From the NCBI RefSeq assembly GCF_001984055.1, contig NZ_LYVO01000010.1:49042-113041 (forward strand): DNA of 64,000 bases, read 5' to 3'. The position numbers and the translations under genes are program-made. Positions 47,245 to 57,622 of this stretch are shown piece after piece; positions within the stretch are counted from its first letter, which is position 1; every line of letters starts with the position of its first letter. The stretch is from Variovorax sp. KK3. GTDB lineage: Bacteria > Pseudomonadota > Gammaproteobacteria > Burkholderiales > Burkholderiaceae_C. The notes beneath the pieces were generated by a model that saw nothing but the letters and a program-made list of their open reading frames with translations, had not been told where the DNA came from and made no database searches.

Positions 47245-48171
47245 TCAGTCCAATTCGGCGCGGCGCGGCATGTCGGCACCCCGGCGTGAGCAGGTAATCG
47301 CGGCGGCCCGCGACGCGAAGCTGAGCAGCGCCGCCAGGCCTGCGGCATCGAGCCCGTCCAGTCCGTCGGAACTCAGCGCATCGTGCTCGTCCAGCCAGGT
47401 CAGCAGCGCCGCCTGAAAGGTGTCGCCGGCACCCACCGCATCCACCACCTTCACCGTGACGGCCGCGCCCGTTTCATGCAGCTTCCGCGTCCAGGCTTCG
47501 CTGCCGTGGGCGCCTCGCGTGAGCACCACCAGACCGGCGCCGGCGCCGAGCCAGCGCCGCGCCATCTCGGCCGGCGGGACATCGGGGTACAGCAGGCCCA
47601 GGTCTTCGTCGCTCACCTTGACGATGTGCGCCAGGCCAGCCATGGCCTCGACCGTTTCGCGCCAGCGCGCCAGATCGGGTTCGACGTTGAGCCGCACGTT
47701 GGGGTCGTAGGCGACGAGGCAGCGGCCCCGCTCCCGGGCCGCCAAGGCGCGCAAGGCGCTGCCGACGGGCTCGACCACCAGCGCGTAAGACCCGAACTGG
47801 AGAACACGTGCTTCGGCAGGCAGCGCAGGCAGGTTGTCGGTGGTGATCGCCCGGTCGGCCGTGCCGTGCCCGTAGAAGGTGTAGCGCGGCGTGCCGGCGG
47901 CGTCGACGCTGACCACGCTCAGGGTGGTAGGTGCATCGCTGCGGACGACCAGCCCGGCGTCCACGCCTTCCGCCGCCAGCGCCTGCAGCAGCCGCTCGCC
48001 GGCCGCGTCGCGCGACAGGCCGGTCAGCAATGCCGCCGGCCGACCGAGTCGCGCCAGGCCGACCGCCACGTTGAAGGGCGAGCCGCCGATGCGTGCATCC
48101 AGGCGCAGGCCGGTGGGCGTCGCCTCCTGCACGTAGACATCCATCAGCGCCTCGCCGCACACCACGAACAT
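47245..48171 (-). CDS. PfkB-family carbohydrate kinase (fructokinase)
   Basis: The 308-residue kinase has the ribokinase-family N-terminal motif GGSPFNVAVGLARLG near residue 30 and the C-terminal DAVGAGDTFQAALL with the catalytic Asp near residue 250. ATG 48171 gives MFVVCGEALMD. It ends the polyol operon, and fructose from the two dehydrogenases is its expected substrate. The start is one base after the xylulokinase stop. Confidence 0.9.
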   Translation of the reverse strand: MFVVCGEALMDVYVQEATPTGLRLDARIGGSPFNVAVGLARLGRPAALLTGLSRDAAGERLLQALAAEGVDAGLVVRSDAPTTLSVVSVDAAGTPRYTFYGHGTADRAITTDNLPALPAEARVLQFGSYALVVEPVGSALRALAARERGRCLVAYDPNVRLNVEPDLARWRETVEAMAGLAHIVKVSDEDLGLLYPDVPPAEMARRWLGAGAGLVVLTRGAHGSEAWTRKLHETGAAVTVKVVDAVGAGDTFQAALLTWLDEHDALSSDGLDGLDAAGLAALLSFASRAAAITCSRRGADMPRRAELD

Positions 48172-48172
48172 G

Positions 48173-49672
48173 TCAATCCCCCTTCGATGAATCGGATGAG
48201 TCGCCCGAGGCACCGGCCTCGGCGAAGAACGGCCGCAGCCGCGCGTAGAGCGCCTTGAAGCGCGCGTGGCGCGTGCGAAGGCTGTCGGCCGCCGCATGCC
48301 TCGGCTCGAAGCGGCGCCGCACCGCCGGGCGCAGGCACACCTGGTCGGCCTGTCCGCCGTCCGCCAGCCAGGCCAGCCGTGCCGCGCCGAGTGCCGCGCC
48401 GGCTTCGCCGCCTTCGCAGATGGCCAAGGGCGTTTCCAGCACGTCCGCCAGCAGTTGCGCCCACCAACTGCTGCGCGCACCGCCGCCGACCAGCACCAGG
48501 TCGCCCGCCGGCCTGGCGAGCGTGTCCAGCCCGTCGCGCAGGCCCATGCCGACGCCCTCGGCCACGGCATAGGCGATCTCTGCCGGCCCGTGCGCATGCG
48601 TCAGGCCGAAGAGCACGCCCTGCGCATCGGCGTCGTTGTGCGGCGAGCGTTCGCCCGACAGGTAGGGCAGGAACAGCGGCGCTCCCCGGCGCGCTTCGTC
48701 GCCGAGCGTGGCGGCCGCGGCCAGCAGCGAAACCGCGTCGCCGAGCCCGAAGCTGCGTGCGGCCCAGTTGACGGCGCTGGAGGCCGAAAGCATCACGGAC
48801 ATCTGGTGCCAGCGGCCGGGCAACGCGTGGCAGAAGGCATGCACAGCCGCTTCGGGCCGTGGTTCGAAGCGATCGCTGCAGACGAAGATCACACCCGAGG
48901 TACCGAGCGACACGAAGCCCTGGCCTGCATCGACGAGCCCCATGCCGACCGCGCTGGCCGCGTTGTCGCCACCGCCGCCGGCGATCACGACGCCCGGCGC
49001 CATCCCCCATCGCTGCGCCAGCGCGGGTTCGAGCCGGCCGGCCGGCGCGCTGCCTTCGACCAGCCGGGGCATCTGCGCGCGCGTGAGGCCGCAGGCTGCG
49101 AGCAATTCGTCCGACCAGTCGCGCGCGCCCACGTCCAGCCACAGCGTGCCCGAGGCGTCCGACATGTCGCTGGCCAGCTCGCCTCCGAGCCTGAAGCGCA
49201 GCCAATCCTTGGGCAGCAGCACGTGCGCGATGCGTTCGAACAGCGATGGCTCGTGCTCGCGCATCCACAGCAGCTTGGGCGCGGTGAAGCCCGGCATGGC
49301 CAGATTGCCGGCGATGGCGGCCAGGCGCGGCACCTGTTCGGTGAGTCGACGGCACTGCGCGGCGCTGCGCCCGTCGTTCCAGAGGATGGCCGGGCGCAGC
49401 ACCTGATGCTGCGCATCCATGACGACGGCCCCGTGCATCTGGCCCGACAGGCCGATGGCGCGCACGGCCTTCAGCGCTGCGGGTTGGGTCCGCCCCAGTT
49501 CGGCCATCACGGCCTCCACTGCTTCCCACCACTGCGAAGGGTGCTGTTCCGAATGCAGCGGCGCGGGCCGGCTGACTTCGAGCGATGCCCGCGCCATGCC
49601 GACGATGCGATGGTCGTCGGCCAGCAGCAGGGCCTTCAGCTCGGACGTGCCCAGGTCGAGCCCAAGGTACAT
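48173..49672 (-). CDS. xylB: Xylulokinase
   Basis: The 499-residue FGGY kinase opens with YLGLDLGTSELKALLL, contains GLSGQMHGAVVMD near residue 75 with the substrate-binding segment and GGGARSSWWAQLLADVL near residue 393. It phosphorylates D-xylulose, which arises from arabitol or xylitol oxidation. ATG 49672 matches family starts; a GTG five codons upstream (49687) is the alternative. It lies between the AraC regulator and the fructokinase in the operon. Confidence 0.9.
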   Translation of the reverse strand: MYLGLDLGTSELKALLLADDHRIVGMARASLEVSRPAPLHSEQHPSQWWEAVEAVMAELGRTQPAALKAVRAIGLSGQMHGAVVMDAQHQVLRPAILWNDGRSAAQCRRLTEQVPRLAAIAGNLAMPGFTAPKLLWMREHEPSLFERIAHVLLPKDWLRFRLGGELASDMSDASGTLWLDVGARDWSDELLAACGLTRAQMPRLVEGSAPAGRLEPALAQRWGMAPGVVIAGGGGDNAASAVGMGLVDAGQGFVSLGTSGVIFVCSDRFEPRPEAAVHAFCHALPGRWHQMSVMLSASSAVNWAARSFGLGDAVSLLAAAATLGDEARRGAPLFLPYLSGERSPHNDADAQGVLFGLTHAHGPAEIAYAVAEGVGMGLRDGLDTLARPAGDLVLVGGGARSSWWAQLLADVLETPLAICEGGEAGAALGAARLAWLADGGQADQVCLRPAVRRRFEPRHAAADSLRTRHARFKALYARLRPFFAEAGASGDSSDSSKGD

Positions 49673-49693
49673 GGCGGTACGGTCCACGCCTGG

Positions 49694-50629
49694 TCAGGCG
49701 CCGAAAAAGCGGTGGTCGCTCTGGCGCCTGAATTCGGTCGGCGTCATGCCCTTGATCTCCAGGAAGCGACGGTTGAAGTTGGCCACGTTGTTGAAACCGA
49801 CCTGGTAGCAGATGTCGGTGACGTAGTGGTCCGTCTGCATCAGCAGGTGGCAGGCGCTGTTGATGCGCACGCGGTTGACGAAGTCAGTGAAGCTGTTGCC
49901 GGTGGACCGCTTGAAGAATCGGCTGAAGCGGCTTTCGCTCATGCCGAGCTCGGCGGCGATGTCGGACATGGCGATCGGCTCGGCCAGGTTGGAGGTGATG
50001 CGGTCGACGATCACGTTGATCTGGTCGACGCCGGCCTCGCCCTCGACGCCCTGCATCTGCACGTTGGACAACAGCCGGTAGTCGGTGCATTGGGCCAGGT
50101 CGGCCAGGTAGTCGCAGAAGAGCGCGAAGCGGCGCAGGCCGCGCGCGCCCTTGACCGCGTCCCAGTGCGACTGCGCGCGTTCGGCCAGGCCGAAAAATTC
50201 GATGCCGTGGCGCGAGCGCTCCAGCAGCTGCAGCACCTCGCGCAGCTCCGGAATGCCGGCCGCCGCGGCTTCGATCGGCTCGTGGCGAAACTGGATCACC
50301 CGGTCGCGCCCCGCGGCGCCGCCGGCCGGTGCATCGAGCGAGATCCAGTTGTGCGGCAGGCGCGGCCCGCACAGCACCAGGTGCCCGGGTTGGAAGGGGC
50401 CGATCCAGTCGCCGATGAAGGCCTTGCCCGATGTTTCGGTGATGAGGTGCAGCTCGTATTCCTCGTGGAAATGCCAGCGCACCAGCGGGCTCGGAAAGCC
50501 ATGGGCGAGGCAGCGCACCAGGCCGGCTTCTTCGGCGGCTTCGTAGCCGAGCGAGGGCGAGCGCGCGATGTCGCGTTCGAGTTCGGGCTCGCGGTGACGG
50601 GGCAGGTGGCGCTGTCGCACCGATGTCAT
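49694..50629 (-). CDS. AraC-family regulator of the polyol operon
   Basis: The 311-residue regulator has an N-terminal cupin-like sensor part (PLVRWHFHEEYELHLI, WIGPFQPGHLVLCGPRLPHNW) and two C-terminal HTH motifs (IAMSDIAAELGMSESRFSRFFKRSTG and VTDICYQVGFNNVANFNRRFLE). GGAG eight bases upstream supports ATG 50629 over GTG 50644. It lies inside the operon it likely activates, just after the sorbitol-type dehydrogenase. Confidence 0.9.
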   Translation of the reverse strand: MTSVRQRHLPRHREPELERDIARSPSLGYEAAEEAGLVRCLAHGFPSPLVRWHFHEEYELHLITETSGKAFIGDWIGPFQPGHLVLCGPRLPHNWISLDAPAGGAAGRDRVIQFRHEPIEAAAAGIPELREVLQLLERSRHGIEFFGLAERAQSHWDAVKGARGLRRFALFCDYLADLAQCTDYRLLSNVQMQGVEGEAGVDQINVIVDRITSNLAEPIAMSDIAAELGMSESRFSRFFKRSTGNSFTDFVNRVRINSACHLLMQTDHYVTDICYQVGFNNVANFNRRFLEIKGMTPTEFRRQSDHRFFGA

Positions 50630-50648
50630 GGCCGTGTTCTCCACACCT

Positions 50649-51437
50649 TCAGCTCATGACGTTACCACCGTCGACATTGAGCGTCTGTGCGGTGATGTAC
50701 CGAGCCTCGTCGCTGGCCAGGAAGACGGCGGCGTCGGCGATCTCGGCCGGCACCCCCATGCGGCCGAGCGGCACCTCCAGGCCGACCAGGCGCTTCTTCT
50801 CGCCGGGCTGCAGGCCTTCGTGCCGGGCGAACAGGGCATCGACCTGGTCCCACATCGGTGTGTCGACCACGCCCGGCGAAATGGCATTGACGCGAATGCC
50901 GTGCGGCGCCATGGCCAGCGCCGCGCTCTGGGTGTAGCTGATGACGGCGGCCTTGGTCGCGCAGTAGTGCGACACCAGCGCCTCGCCGCGCCGGCCGGCC
51001 TGCGATGCCATGTTGATCACCGAGCAGCCCGGCGCGCCGTGGTCGACCATGTGCTGCAGCACCCGCTGCATCACGAAGAACAGGCCTTTGACGTTGACCG
51101 CGAACAGGCGGTCGAACGAAGCTTCGTCGCTGTCGAGCAGCGGTGCCATGTCGAAGACGGCGGCGTTGTTGACCAGCGTATGCACCGGCCCCCCGGCGGC
51201 CTGCGCCGCCTCGAGCAGGTGCGCCACCGAATGGGCGTCCGTCACGTCCGCCGGCAGATAGACGACCTGCTTCGGATGGACGCGCTGCAACACGGCCACG
51301 CCGTCCGGCGGCGCCGGCGCGCGGTCGACCAGCGTGCAACGCGCGCCTTCCAGCAGGCAGGCTTCGGCGATGGCGAGGCCGATGCCGCCGCCCGCGCCGG
51401 TGACGAGCACGTGGCGCCCCTGCAGACGATTCGTCAT
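50649..51437 (-). CDS. SDR-family polyol (sorbitol-type) dehydrogenase
   Basis: The 262-residue SDR has TGAGGGIG at residues 13-20, Ser145, Tyr158 and Lys162, and the C-terminal LNVDGGNVMS. Length and position fit L-iditol/sorbitol 2-dehydrogenases of the SmoS type that convert sorbitol to fructose. ATG 51437 overlaps the previous gene's stop by four bases. Substrate assignment is from context. Confidence 0.85.
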   Translation of the reverse strand: MTNRLQGRHVLVTGAGGGIGLAIAEACLLEGARCTLVDRAPAPPDGVAVLQRVHPKQVVYLPADVTDAHSVAHLLEAAQAAGGPVHTLVNNAAVFDMAPLLDSDEASFDRLFAVNVKGLFFVMQRVLQHMVDHGAPGCSVINMASQAGRRGEALVSHYCATKAAVISYTQSAALAMAPHGIRVNAISPGVVDTPMWDQVDALFARHEGLQPGEKKRLVGLEVPLGRMGVPAEIADAAVFLASDEARYITAQTLNVDGGNVMS

Positions 51438-52852
51438 GTCGGCGTGCCCTCGATGAAGGCCCGGACCCGGACCGCAGCGTCGCGCACAGCCGCGGTTAGG
51501 CGCGCGTCGCCCGCGACCTCGCCCCACAGGCCGGTGTCGCCGCACAGCGCGGCGACCGGATCGGGCGCCGCGCAGATCGCATGCGCGGTGGCCTCGTCCA
51601 TGACCTGGTCCTGGTAGGTGTAGGGCAGGGCGCCTGCGTGCCAGCGCTGCAGGAAAGCCAGGAACAGCGCCGGCAGCATCGCGACGCTCGCGATGCTCTG
51701 GTCGCGCGCCAGGCGCTCGCGCACGGTGGGCGCGATGAAGCCCGGAATCTTGGAGAAGCCGTCCATCGCCACGCGCTGGTTGGTGTCGCGGATGGCCGGG
51801 TTTCCGAAGCGGTCGAGCACCACGTCGCGGTAGGCCGCCAGGTCGATCGGGCTGGGGCGCTCCGGCGTGTGCAGGCAGGGAATCACGTCTTCGGTAACGT
51901 AGTCGAAGGCCATGCGCCGGATGGCCGGGTCGTGCGTGCCTTCGTGGATGTACTGCAGGCCGATTAACGTTCCCGCCCAGGCGATGCAGCTGTGGCTGGC
52001 GTTGAGGATGCGGATCTTGGCTTCTTCGTAGGGAGCCACCGAGTCGACCAGCTCCACGCCCACGCGCGCCCAGTCGGGGCGGCCGTTGATGAAGTCGTCC
52101 TCGATCACCCACTGCGTGAAGCGTTCCGCCGTGACCGCTGCGGCGTCGTCGTTGCCCGTGGCTTGCCGCACGCGCTCGCGCAACTCGGGCGGCGGGCGCG
52201 GCGTGATGCGGTCGACCATCGCGTTGGGGCAGCGGGTGTTGTCGCGCACCCAGTCCGCCAGGTCTTGCTGGCCGGCAAGGCCGATGAACTCCAACAAGCC
52301 GCGGCGGAAGCGTTCGCCGTTGTGGCGCAGGTTGTCGCAATTGAGCAGCGTGAGCGGCCCCGCATCGGCGCTGCGCCGGGCCCGAAGGATCGCGCAGGCG
52401 GCACCGTAGATGGTCTGGCCGGCCTCGCCGCGGCGGGCGCGTTCGAGATCCTGCGCCAGCTCCGCGGCGTCGAGGTCGAGGCGGTCGTGCGGATCGAGGT
52501 AGTAGCCGGCCTCGGTCACGGTGAACGACACGATGCGCGTGCGCGGATCGGCGCCGCGCACGATCACGCCGGCCAGCGACGCGTCCCAGGGCAGCACCTC
52601 GCGGATGGCGCCGATGCGCTGATAGCGGTAGTCGCCGGCCGGGGACACGGTTTCCACCGTGTAGCAGCCGTCTTGCGCGCGCAGGGCGTCGACCACCTCG
52701 GCCATGTCGGGCCGCAGGTTGGCACCCGAAATCGACCAGCGCGCATCGCCGGCCTCGATCAGCTGCTGCAGGTACACCGCCTGGTGCGCGCGATGGAAGG
52801 AGCCGAGTCCGAGATGCAGGATCACGAACTCCGAGATCGGAAGGACGGGCAT
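51434..52852 (-). CDS. Mannitol dehydrogenase-family protein
   Basis: The 472-residue long-chain polyol dehydrogenase has the N-terminal HLGLGSFHRAHQAVYLQQL cofactor segment, DNLRHNGERFRRGLLEF near residue 172 and the active-site KIRILNASHSCIAWAGTLIG near residue 274, with the catalytic Lys. It oxidises mannitol or arabitol to a ketose. ATG 52852 is seven bases after the ABC ATPase stop. Its stop overlaps the SDR start. Confidence 0.92.
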   Translation of the reverse strand: MPVLPISEFVILHLGLGSFHRAHQAVYLQQLIEAGDARWSISGANLRPDMAEVVDALRAQDGCYTVETVSPAGDYRYQRIGAIREVLPWDASLAGVIVRGADPRTRIVSFTVTEAGYYLDPHDRLDLDAAELAQDLERARRGEAGQTIYGAACAILRARRSADAGPLTLLNCDNLRHNGERFRRGLLEFIGLAGQQDLADWVRDNTRCPNAMVDRITPRPPPELRERVRQATGNDDAAAVTAERFTQWVIEDDFINGRPDWARVGVELVDSVAPYEEAKIRILNASHSCIAWAGTLIGLQYIHEGTHDPAIRRMAFDYVTEDVIPCLHTPERPSPIDLAAYRDVVLDRFGNPAIRDTNQRVAMDGFSKIPGFIAPTVRERLARDQSIASVAMLPALFLAFLQRWHAGALPYTYQDQVMDEATAHAICAAPDPVAALCGDTGLWGEVAGDARLTAAVRDAAVRVRAFIEGTPT

Positions 52853-52859
52853 GTGTGCT

Positions 52860-53891
<1,032 letters not shown>

Positions 53892-53905
53892 TCAGGTCTC
53901 CTTGT

Positions 53906-54730
53906 TCATTTGACGGCGCCGAAGGTCAGGCCTTGCACCAGCTGCTTTTGACTGAACCAGCCGAACACCACGATCGGCGCGATGGCCAGCAGCGAGGCGG
54001 CCGAGAGCTTGGCCCAGAACAGGCCTTCGGGGCTGGAGTAGGAAGCGATCAGCACCGCCAATGTGCCGGCCTTGGCCGAGCTCAGGTTGAGGGCCCAGAA
54101 GGCCTCGTTCCAGCTCAGCACCAGGCACAGCAGGCCGGTGGAGGCCAGGCCGCCGATCGACAGCGGCATCACCACGTTGCGGAACTCGGTCCACAGCGTG
54201 GCGCCGTCCATGCGCGCGGCTTCCAGGATCTCGGGCGGAATGTCCTTGAAGCTGGTGTACAGCATCCACACCATGATCGGCAGGTTGGACAAGGTGAACA
54301 CCACCACCAGTGCGGTGCGCGAGTCCAGCAGGCCGGCGGTCTGCGCGAGCACGTAGATGGGCACCAGCGCGCCCACGGCCGGCATCATCTTGGTGGAGAG
54401 CATCCACATCAGGATGTCGCGCGTGCGCTTGGTCCGGAAGAAGGCCATCGAGTAGGCCGCCGGTGCCGCGATCGCCAGGCCGAGGATGGTCGAGCCCACG
54501 CTGGTGATGATCGAGTTCTTGGCGAAGAGCAGGTAGTCGCTGCGCCGCTGCACCTCGGAGAAGTTGTCCATCGTCGGCTCGAAGATGAACAGCGGCGGCA
54601 CGTGGATCGCCTGCAACTCCGTCTTGAACGCTGTGAGCACCAGCCAGCCCAGCGGGAAGAAGAGCAGCAGTGAAAGCACCCATGCACCGGCGGTGCGCAG
54701 GATGACGGGAACGATGCTGTCGGTTTGCAT
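53906..54730 (-). CDS. Polyol ABC transporter permease 2
   Basis: The 274-residue permease is of the MalG type: six hydrophobic segments and the EAA loop DIPPEILEAARMDGATLWTEFRNVVMPLS near residues 164-192. The N-terminal VILRTAGAWVLSLLLFFPLGWLVLTAFK is the first helix. It forms the channel with the upstream permease. Confidence 0.92.
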   Translation of the reverse strand: MQTDSIVPVILRTAGAWVLSLLLFFPLGWLVLTAFKTELQAIHVPPLFIFEPTMDNFSEVQRRSDYLLFAKNSIITSVGSTILGLAIAAPAAYSMAFFRTKRTRDILMWMLSTKMMPAVGALVPIYVLAQTAGLLDSRTALVVVFTLSNLPIMVWMLYTSFKDIPPEILEAARMDGATLWTEFRNVVMPLSIGGLASTGLLCLVLSWNEAFWALNLSSAKAGTLAVLIASYSSPEGLFWAKLSAASLLAIAPIVVFGWFSQKQLVQGLTFGAVK

Positions 54731-54743
54731 GGTGATCGCTCCC

Positions 54744-55727
54744 TCAGTCCAGGCTCTTGCCGATGATGCGGATCAGGAAGGCCGCCACGATGTTCGCCAG
54801 GATCACCGCGAACAGCGCGCCCGCCGATGCCACGCCCACGTCGAAGTTCATCAGCGACTGCTTGAAGATCATGTACGTGAGGTTGGTGCTCTCGTTGCCC
54901 GGCCCGCCGTTGGTGGTGACCGCAATCTCGGCGAAGACCGAGAGCAGAAAGATCATCTCGATCATGATGACTACCGCCATCGGCCGCGCCAGGTGCGGAA
55001 TGGTCAGGTAGCCGAAGCGCTGGATGGCGCTGGCGCCGTCCATGCGTGCAGCTTCCATCTGCTCGCGGTCCAGCGACTGCAGCGAGGTGATGAAGATCAG
55101 GCAGGCGAAGGGCAGCCACTGCCACGCCACCATGATGATCACCGACAGCAGCGGCACGTCGGTCAGCCAGTCGACCGGCTCGGCGCCGAACATGCGCCAC
55201 ACGTCCGCGAGCACGCCGTAGATGGGGTTCATCATCATGTGCTTCCACAGCAGCGCATTGACCGTGGGCATGACGAAGAAGGGCGAGATCAGCAGCACGC
55301 GCACGATGCCTTGCCCGGGGAAAGGCTCGTTGACCAGCAGCGCCAGCAGCACGCCCAGCACCACCGTGCTCACGATCACGCTGCCGATCAGCAGCAGGGT
55401 GTTCCATACCGCCGGCCAGAAGTCGGGGTCGGTGATGAAGTAGTGGAAGTTCTCGAAGCGGGCGAAGGGATGGTCGCCCGGCTGCATCAGGTTGTAGTTG
55501 ACGAACGAGAAGTAGATCGTCATCGCGAGCGGCACGATCATCCAGAGGAAGAGCGTGATCACCGCCGGCGCCATCAGCATGCGCGGCAGAAAGCGGTCGG
55601 GGGCGGTGTTGTTCTTGTTCTTCTTCCCGCTCTCGGAGAAGCCGGGACGTGCCGGCGCGTCGTCCTGTGCGGACGGCACGCCGCCGGCCCGACCCTCCCC
55701 CGCGGAGGAGGGTGTGAGCGAGCTCAC
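54744..55727 (-). CDS. Polyol ABC transporter permease 1
   Basis: The protein of up to 327 residues is MalF-type: hydrophobic segments from MLMAPAVITLFLWMIVPLAMTIYFSF on and the EAA loop DREQMEAARMDGASAIQRFGYLTIPHL near residue 230. GTG 55727 overlaps the binding-protein stop (GTGA). It would however read through a 22-base palindrome (55692-55713) into a poorly conserved SPSAGEG-like stretch; a second GTG at 55679 would start after it, giving 311 residues. The exact start is uncertain. Confidence 0.88.
   Translation of the reverse strand: MSSLTPSSAGEGRAGGVPSAQDDAPARPGFSESGKKNKNNTAPDRFLPRMLMAPAVITLFLWMIVPLAMTIYFSFVNYNLMQPGDHPFARFENFHYFITDPDFWPAVWNTLLLIGSVIVSTVVLGVLLALLVNEPFPGQGIVRVLLISPFFVMPTVNALLWKHMMMNPIYGVLADVWRMFGAEPVDWLTDVPLLSVIIMVAWQWLPFACLIFITSLQSLDREQMEAARMDGASAIQRFGYLTIPHLARPMAVVIMIEMIFLLSVFAEIAVTTNGGPGNESTNLTYMIFKQSLMNFDVGVASAGALFAVILANIVAAFLIRIIGKSLD
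55692..55713. repeat. Palindrome at the binding-protein/permease junction
   Basis: ACCCTCC and GGAGGGT arms flank a C/G core in a 22-base near-perfect palindrome. Such G+C-rich palindromes are typical REP-like intergenic elements and can stabilise the upstream message, raising binding-protein levels over permeases. It is located within the longest permease frame. Confidence 0.6.
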
Positions 55728-57034
55728 TTGTAGTACCCGGCTTTCTTCATCTCGCGCTCGGCCGCCGTCTGGGCGGTCTTGAGCGCCTGGTCGACCGAGG
55801 TCTTGCCTGCCAGCGCCGCGCTCATCTGCTGCCCGACCGCCACGCCGATGGCCTGGAACTCGGGAATGGCCGCGTACTGCACGCCGACGTAGGGCGACTT
55901 GGGCAGCGTGCTGTCGGTCGGGTTGGCGGTGTCGATGGCCTTCTTCTCGGCCTCGGCGAAGCGCGCCGCCTTCATGAACTCGGGGTTGGCGTAGGTCGAC
56001 TTGCGCGTGCCGGTGGGCACTGCGTTCCAGCCTTGTTCCTTGGCGACGAGCTTGATGTAGTCCTTGGAGGTCGCCCACTTGATGAAGGTCTGCGCGGCGT
56101 CGACCTTCTGCGAGCCCGCCGGAATCGCGAGCGCCCAGGCCCACAGCCAGTTGGCGCCCTTGGGCGTGACGGCGACCGGTGCCTGCGCGAAAGCCACCTT
56201 GTCGGCCACCTTCGACTGCTTCGGGTCACTCACGAAGGACGCCGCGATGGTCGCGTCGACCCACATGCCGCACTTGCCCTCGTTGAAGAGCGCGAGGTTC
56301 TCGTTGAAGCTGTTGGCCGACGCGCCGGGCGGGCCGTAGGCTTTCATCAGGTCGACGTAGAAGCTGATCGCGTCCTTCCAAGGCTTGGAGTCGATCTGCG
56401 GCTTCCAGCTCATGTCGAACCACTGGCCGCCGTTGGTGTTGACCATCGTGGTCAGCAGGGCCATGTTGTCGCCCCAGCCGGGCTTGCCGCGCAGGCACAT
56501 GCCGTACACGCCGGCCTTCGGGTCGTGCACCTTGCCGGCGAGTTCCTTCACCTGCGCCCAGGTCGGCTGGTCGGGCATCTTGAAGCCCACCTTGTCGGCC
56601 AGATCCTTGCGGTACATGAGCATCGAGCTTTCGCCGTAGAAAGGCGCGGCGTAGAGCTTGCCGTCCGCCGACAGGCCGGTGCGCATGGCGGGCAGCAGGT
56701 CGTCGACGTCATAGGCGGCGTCGGTCGCGATGGGGTTGAGCCAGCCCTTCTTGGCCCAGATGGGCGTCTCGTACATGCCGATGGTCATCACGTCGAACTG
56801 GCCGCCCTTGGTGGCGATGTCGGTGGTGACGCGCTGGCGCAGCGTGCCTTCTTCGAGCGTGACCCACTTGAGCTTGATCTCGGGATAGGCCTTCTCGAAG
56901 ATCGGCGTGAGCTTCTGCATCTCGATCATGTGGCCGTTGTTCACGGTGGCCACGACCAATTCGGTGGCCGCATTGGCGGCCAAGCCGACACCGGCCAGTG
57001 CGAGCAGCAGACCGGCCTTCTGAAAACGCTTCAT
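55724..57034 (-). CDS. Polyol ABC transporter substrate-binding protein
   Basis: The 436-residue periplasmic protein begins with a signal peptide (KRFQKAGLLLALAGVGLAANA, cleavage near residue 22) and then TELVVATVNNGHMIEMQKL, the start typical of SmoE/MtlE-like mannitol/sorbitol-binding proteins. Further segments QFDVMTIGMYETPIWAKKGWL and KCGMWVDATIAASF fit solute-binding family 1. It is the first gene of the nine-gene operon; the leader is described separately. Confidence 0.92.
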   Translation of the reverse strand: MKRFQKAGLLLALAGVGLAANAATELVVATVNNGHMIEMQKLTPIFEKAYPEIKLKWVTLEEGTLRQRVTTDIATKGGQFDVMTIGMYETPIWAKKGWLNPIATDAAYDVDDLLPAMRTGLSADGKLYAAPFYGESSMLMYRKDLADKVGFKMPDQPTWAQVKELAGKVHDPKAGVYGMCLRGKPGWGDNMALLTTMVNTNGGQWFDMSWKPQIDSKPWKDAISFYVDLMKAYGPPGASANSFNENLALFNEGKCGMWVDATIAASFVSDPKQSKVADKVAFAQAPVAVTPKGANWLWAWALAIPAGSQKVDAAQTFIKWATSKDYIKLVAKEQGWNAVPTGTRKSTYANPEFMKAARFAEAEKKAIDTANPTDSTLPKSPYVGVQYAAIPEFQAIGVAVGQQMSAALAGKTSVDQALKTAQTAAEREMKKAGYYK

Positions 57035-57132
57035 GTGTTGTCTCCTTGGGGTTGGCGACGAGGCAGTCGCTCGCGCCGATTCTGGAGACTCCAGCTTGCC
57101 GAATTGGTACTGGTATTGCCTGGATCGATACT

Positions 57133-57184
57133 TGGATGCACCGATCGCTCAGTGACTTCCCTAGTTTTGGCAACTATGGATGCA
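57133..57184. promoter_or_regulatory. Direct repeats upstream of the polyol operon
   Basis: TGGATGCA occurs at 57133-57140 and 57177-57184, 44 bases (about four turns) apart, in the 191-base region before the binding-protein gene. AraC-type activators bind direct repeats, so the operon's AraC protein is a candidate ligand. No strong sigma-70 boxes were seen, which fits an activated promoter. Confidence 0.45.
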
Positions 57185-57225
57185 TGAGAGCAGGGCGTAC
57201 GAGCCCGCCCTGCCGGGGGCTCGGC

Positions 57226-57402
57226 TTACTTGCCGAGGTATTGGCGAACGGCCTGCACCGACGTGCCCGCCGCTGCCACGGCGGCCCTCAACTGCGACTC
57301 GCTCACGCCGAGGGTCTGCGTCCAGTAGCGAAGCTCGTGGACTTCGCTGACGTTGATGCGCGACCGGTCCTGCGGCCCGCGATTGCTCAGATCGTCTGCC
57401 AT
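57226..57402 (-). CDS. DUF3606-domain small protein
   Basis: The 58-residue protein (MADDLSNRGPQDRSRINVSE start) matches the DUF3606 family: a charged N-terminus, then WTQTLGVSESQLRAAVAAAG with the conserved spacing, ending QYLGK. Function is unknown. ATG 57402 is preceded by AAGGAGACAAGAC. It stands alone between the polyol operon and a divergent small secreted protein. Confidence 0.8.
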   Translation of the reverse strand: MADDLSNRGPQDRSRINVSEVHELRYWTQTLGVSESQLRAAVAAAGTSVQAVRQYLGK

Positions 57403-57622
57403 GTCTTGTCTCCTTGCGCTTGTGAATGCGCCGGAGTGTGTGTAGCTCGTGCACGCAACGTGGCCGGACCAGGGCGCGTGCGGCTGCAAGAGGGAAGCTG
57501 ACGTCGACGACGGCAGACCGGCGCATGCCCATGCCTGTCTGCTGAATCCGTCGCCTCGTCGACCGCGTATCTGGAGCAGCTTGCTGCGTCGGTGCAGCGG
57601 GCATCCCTACCCGGAGCACATC

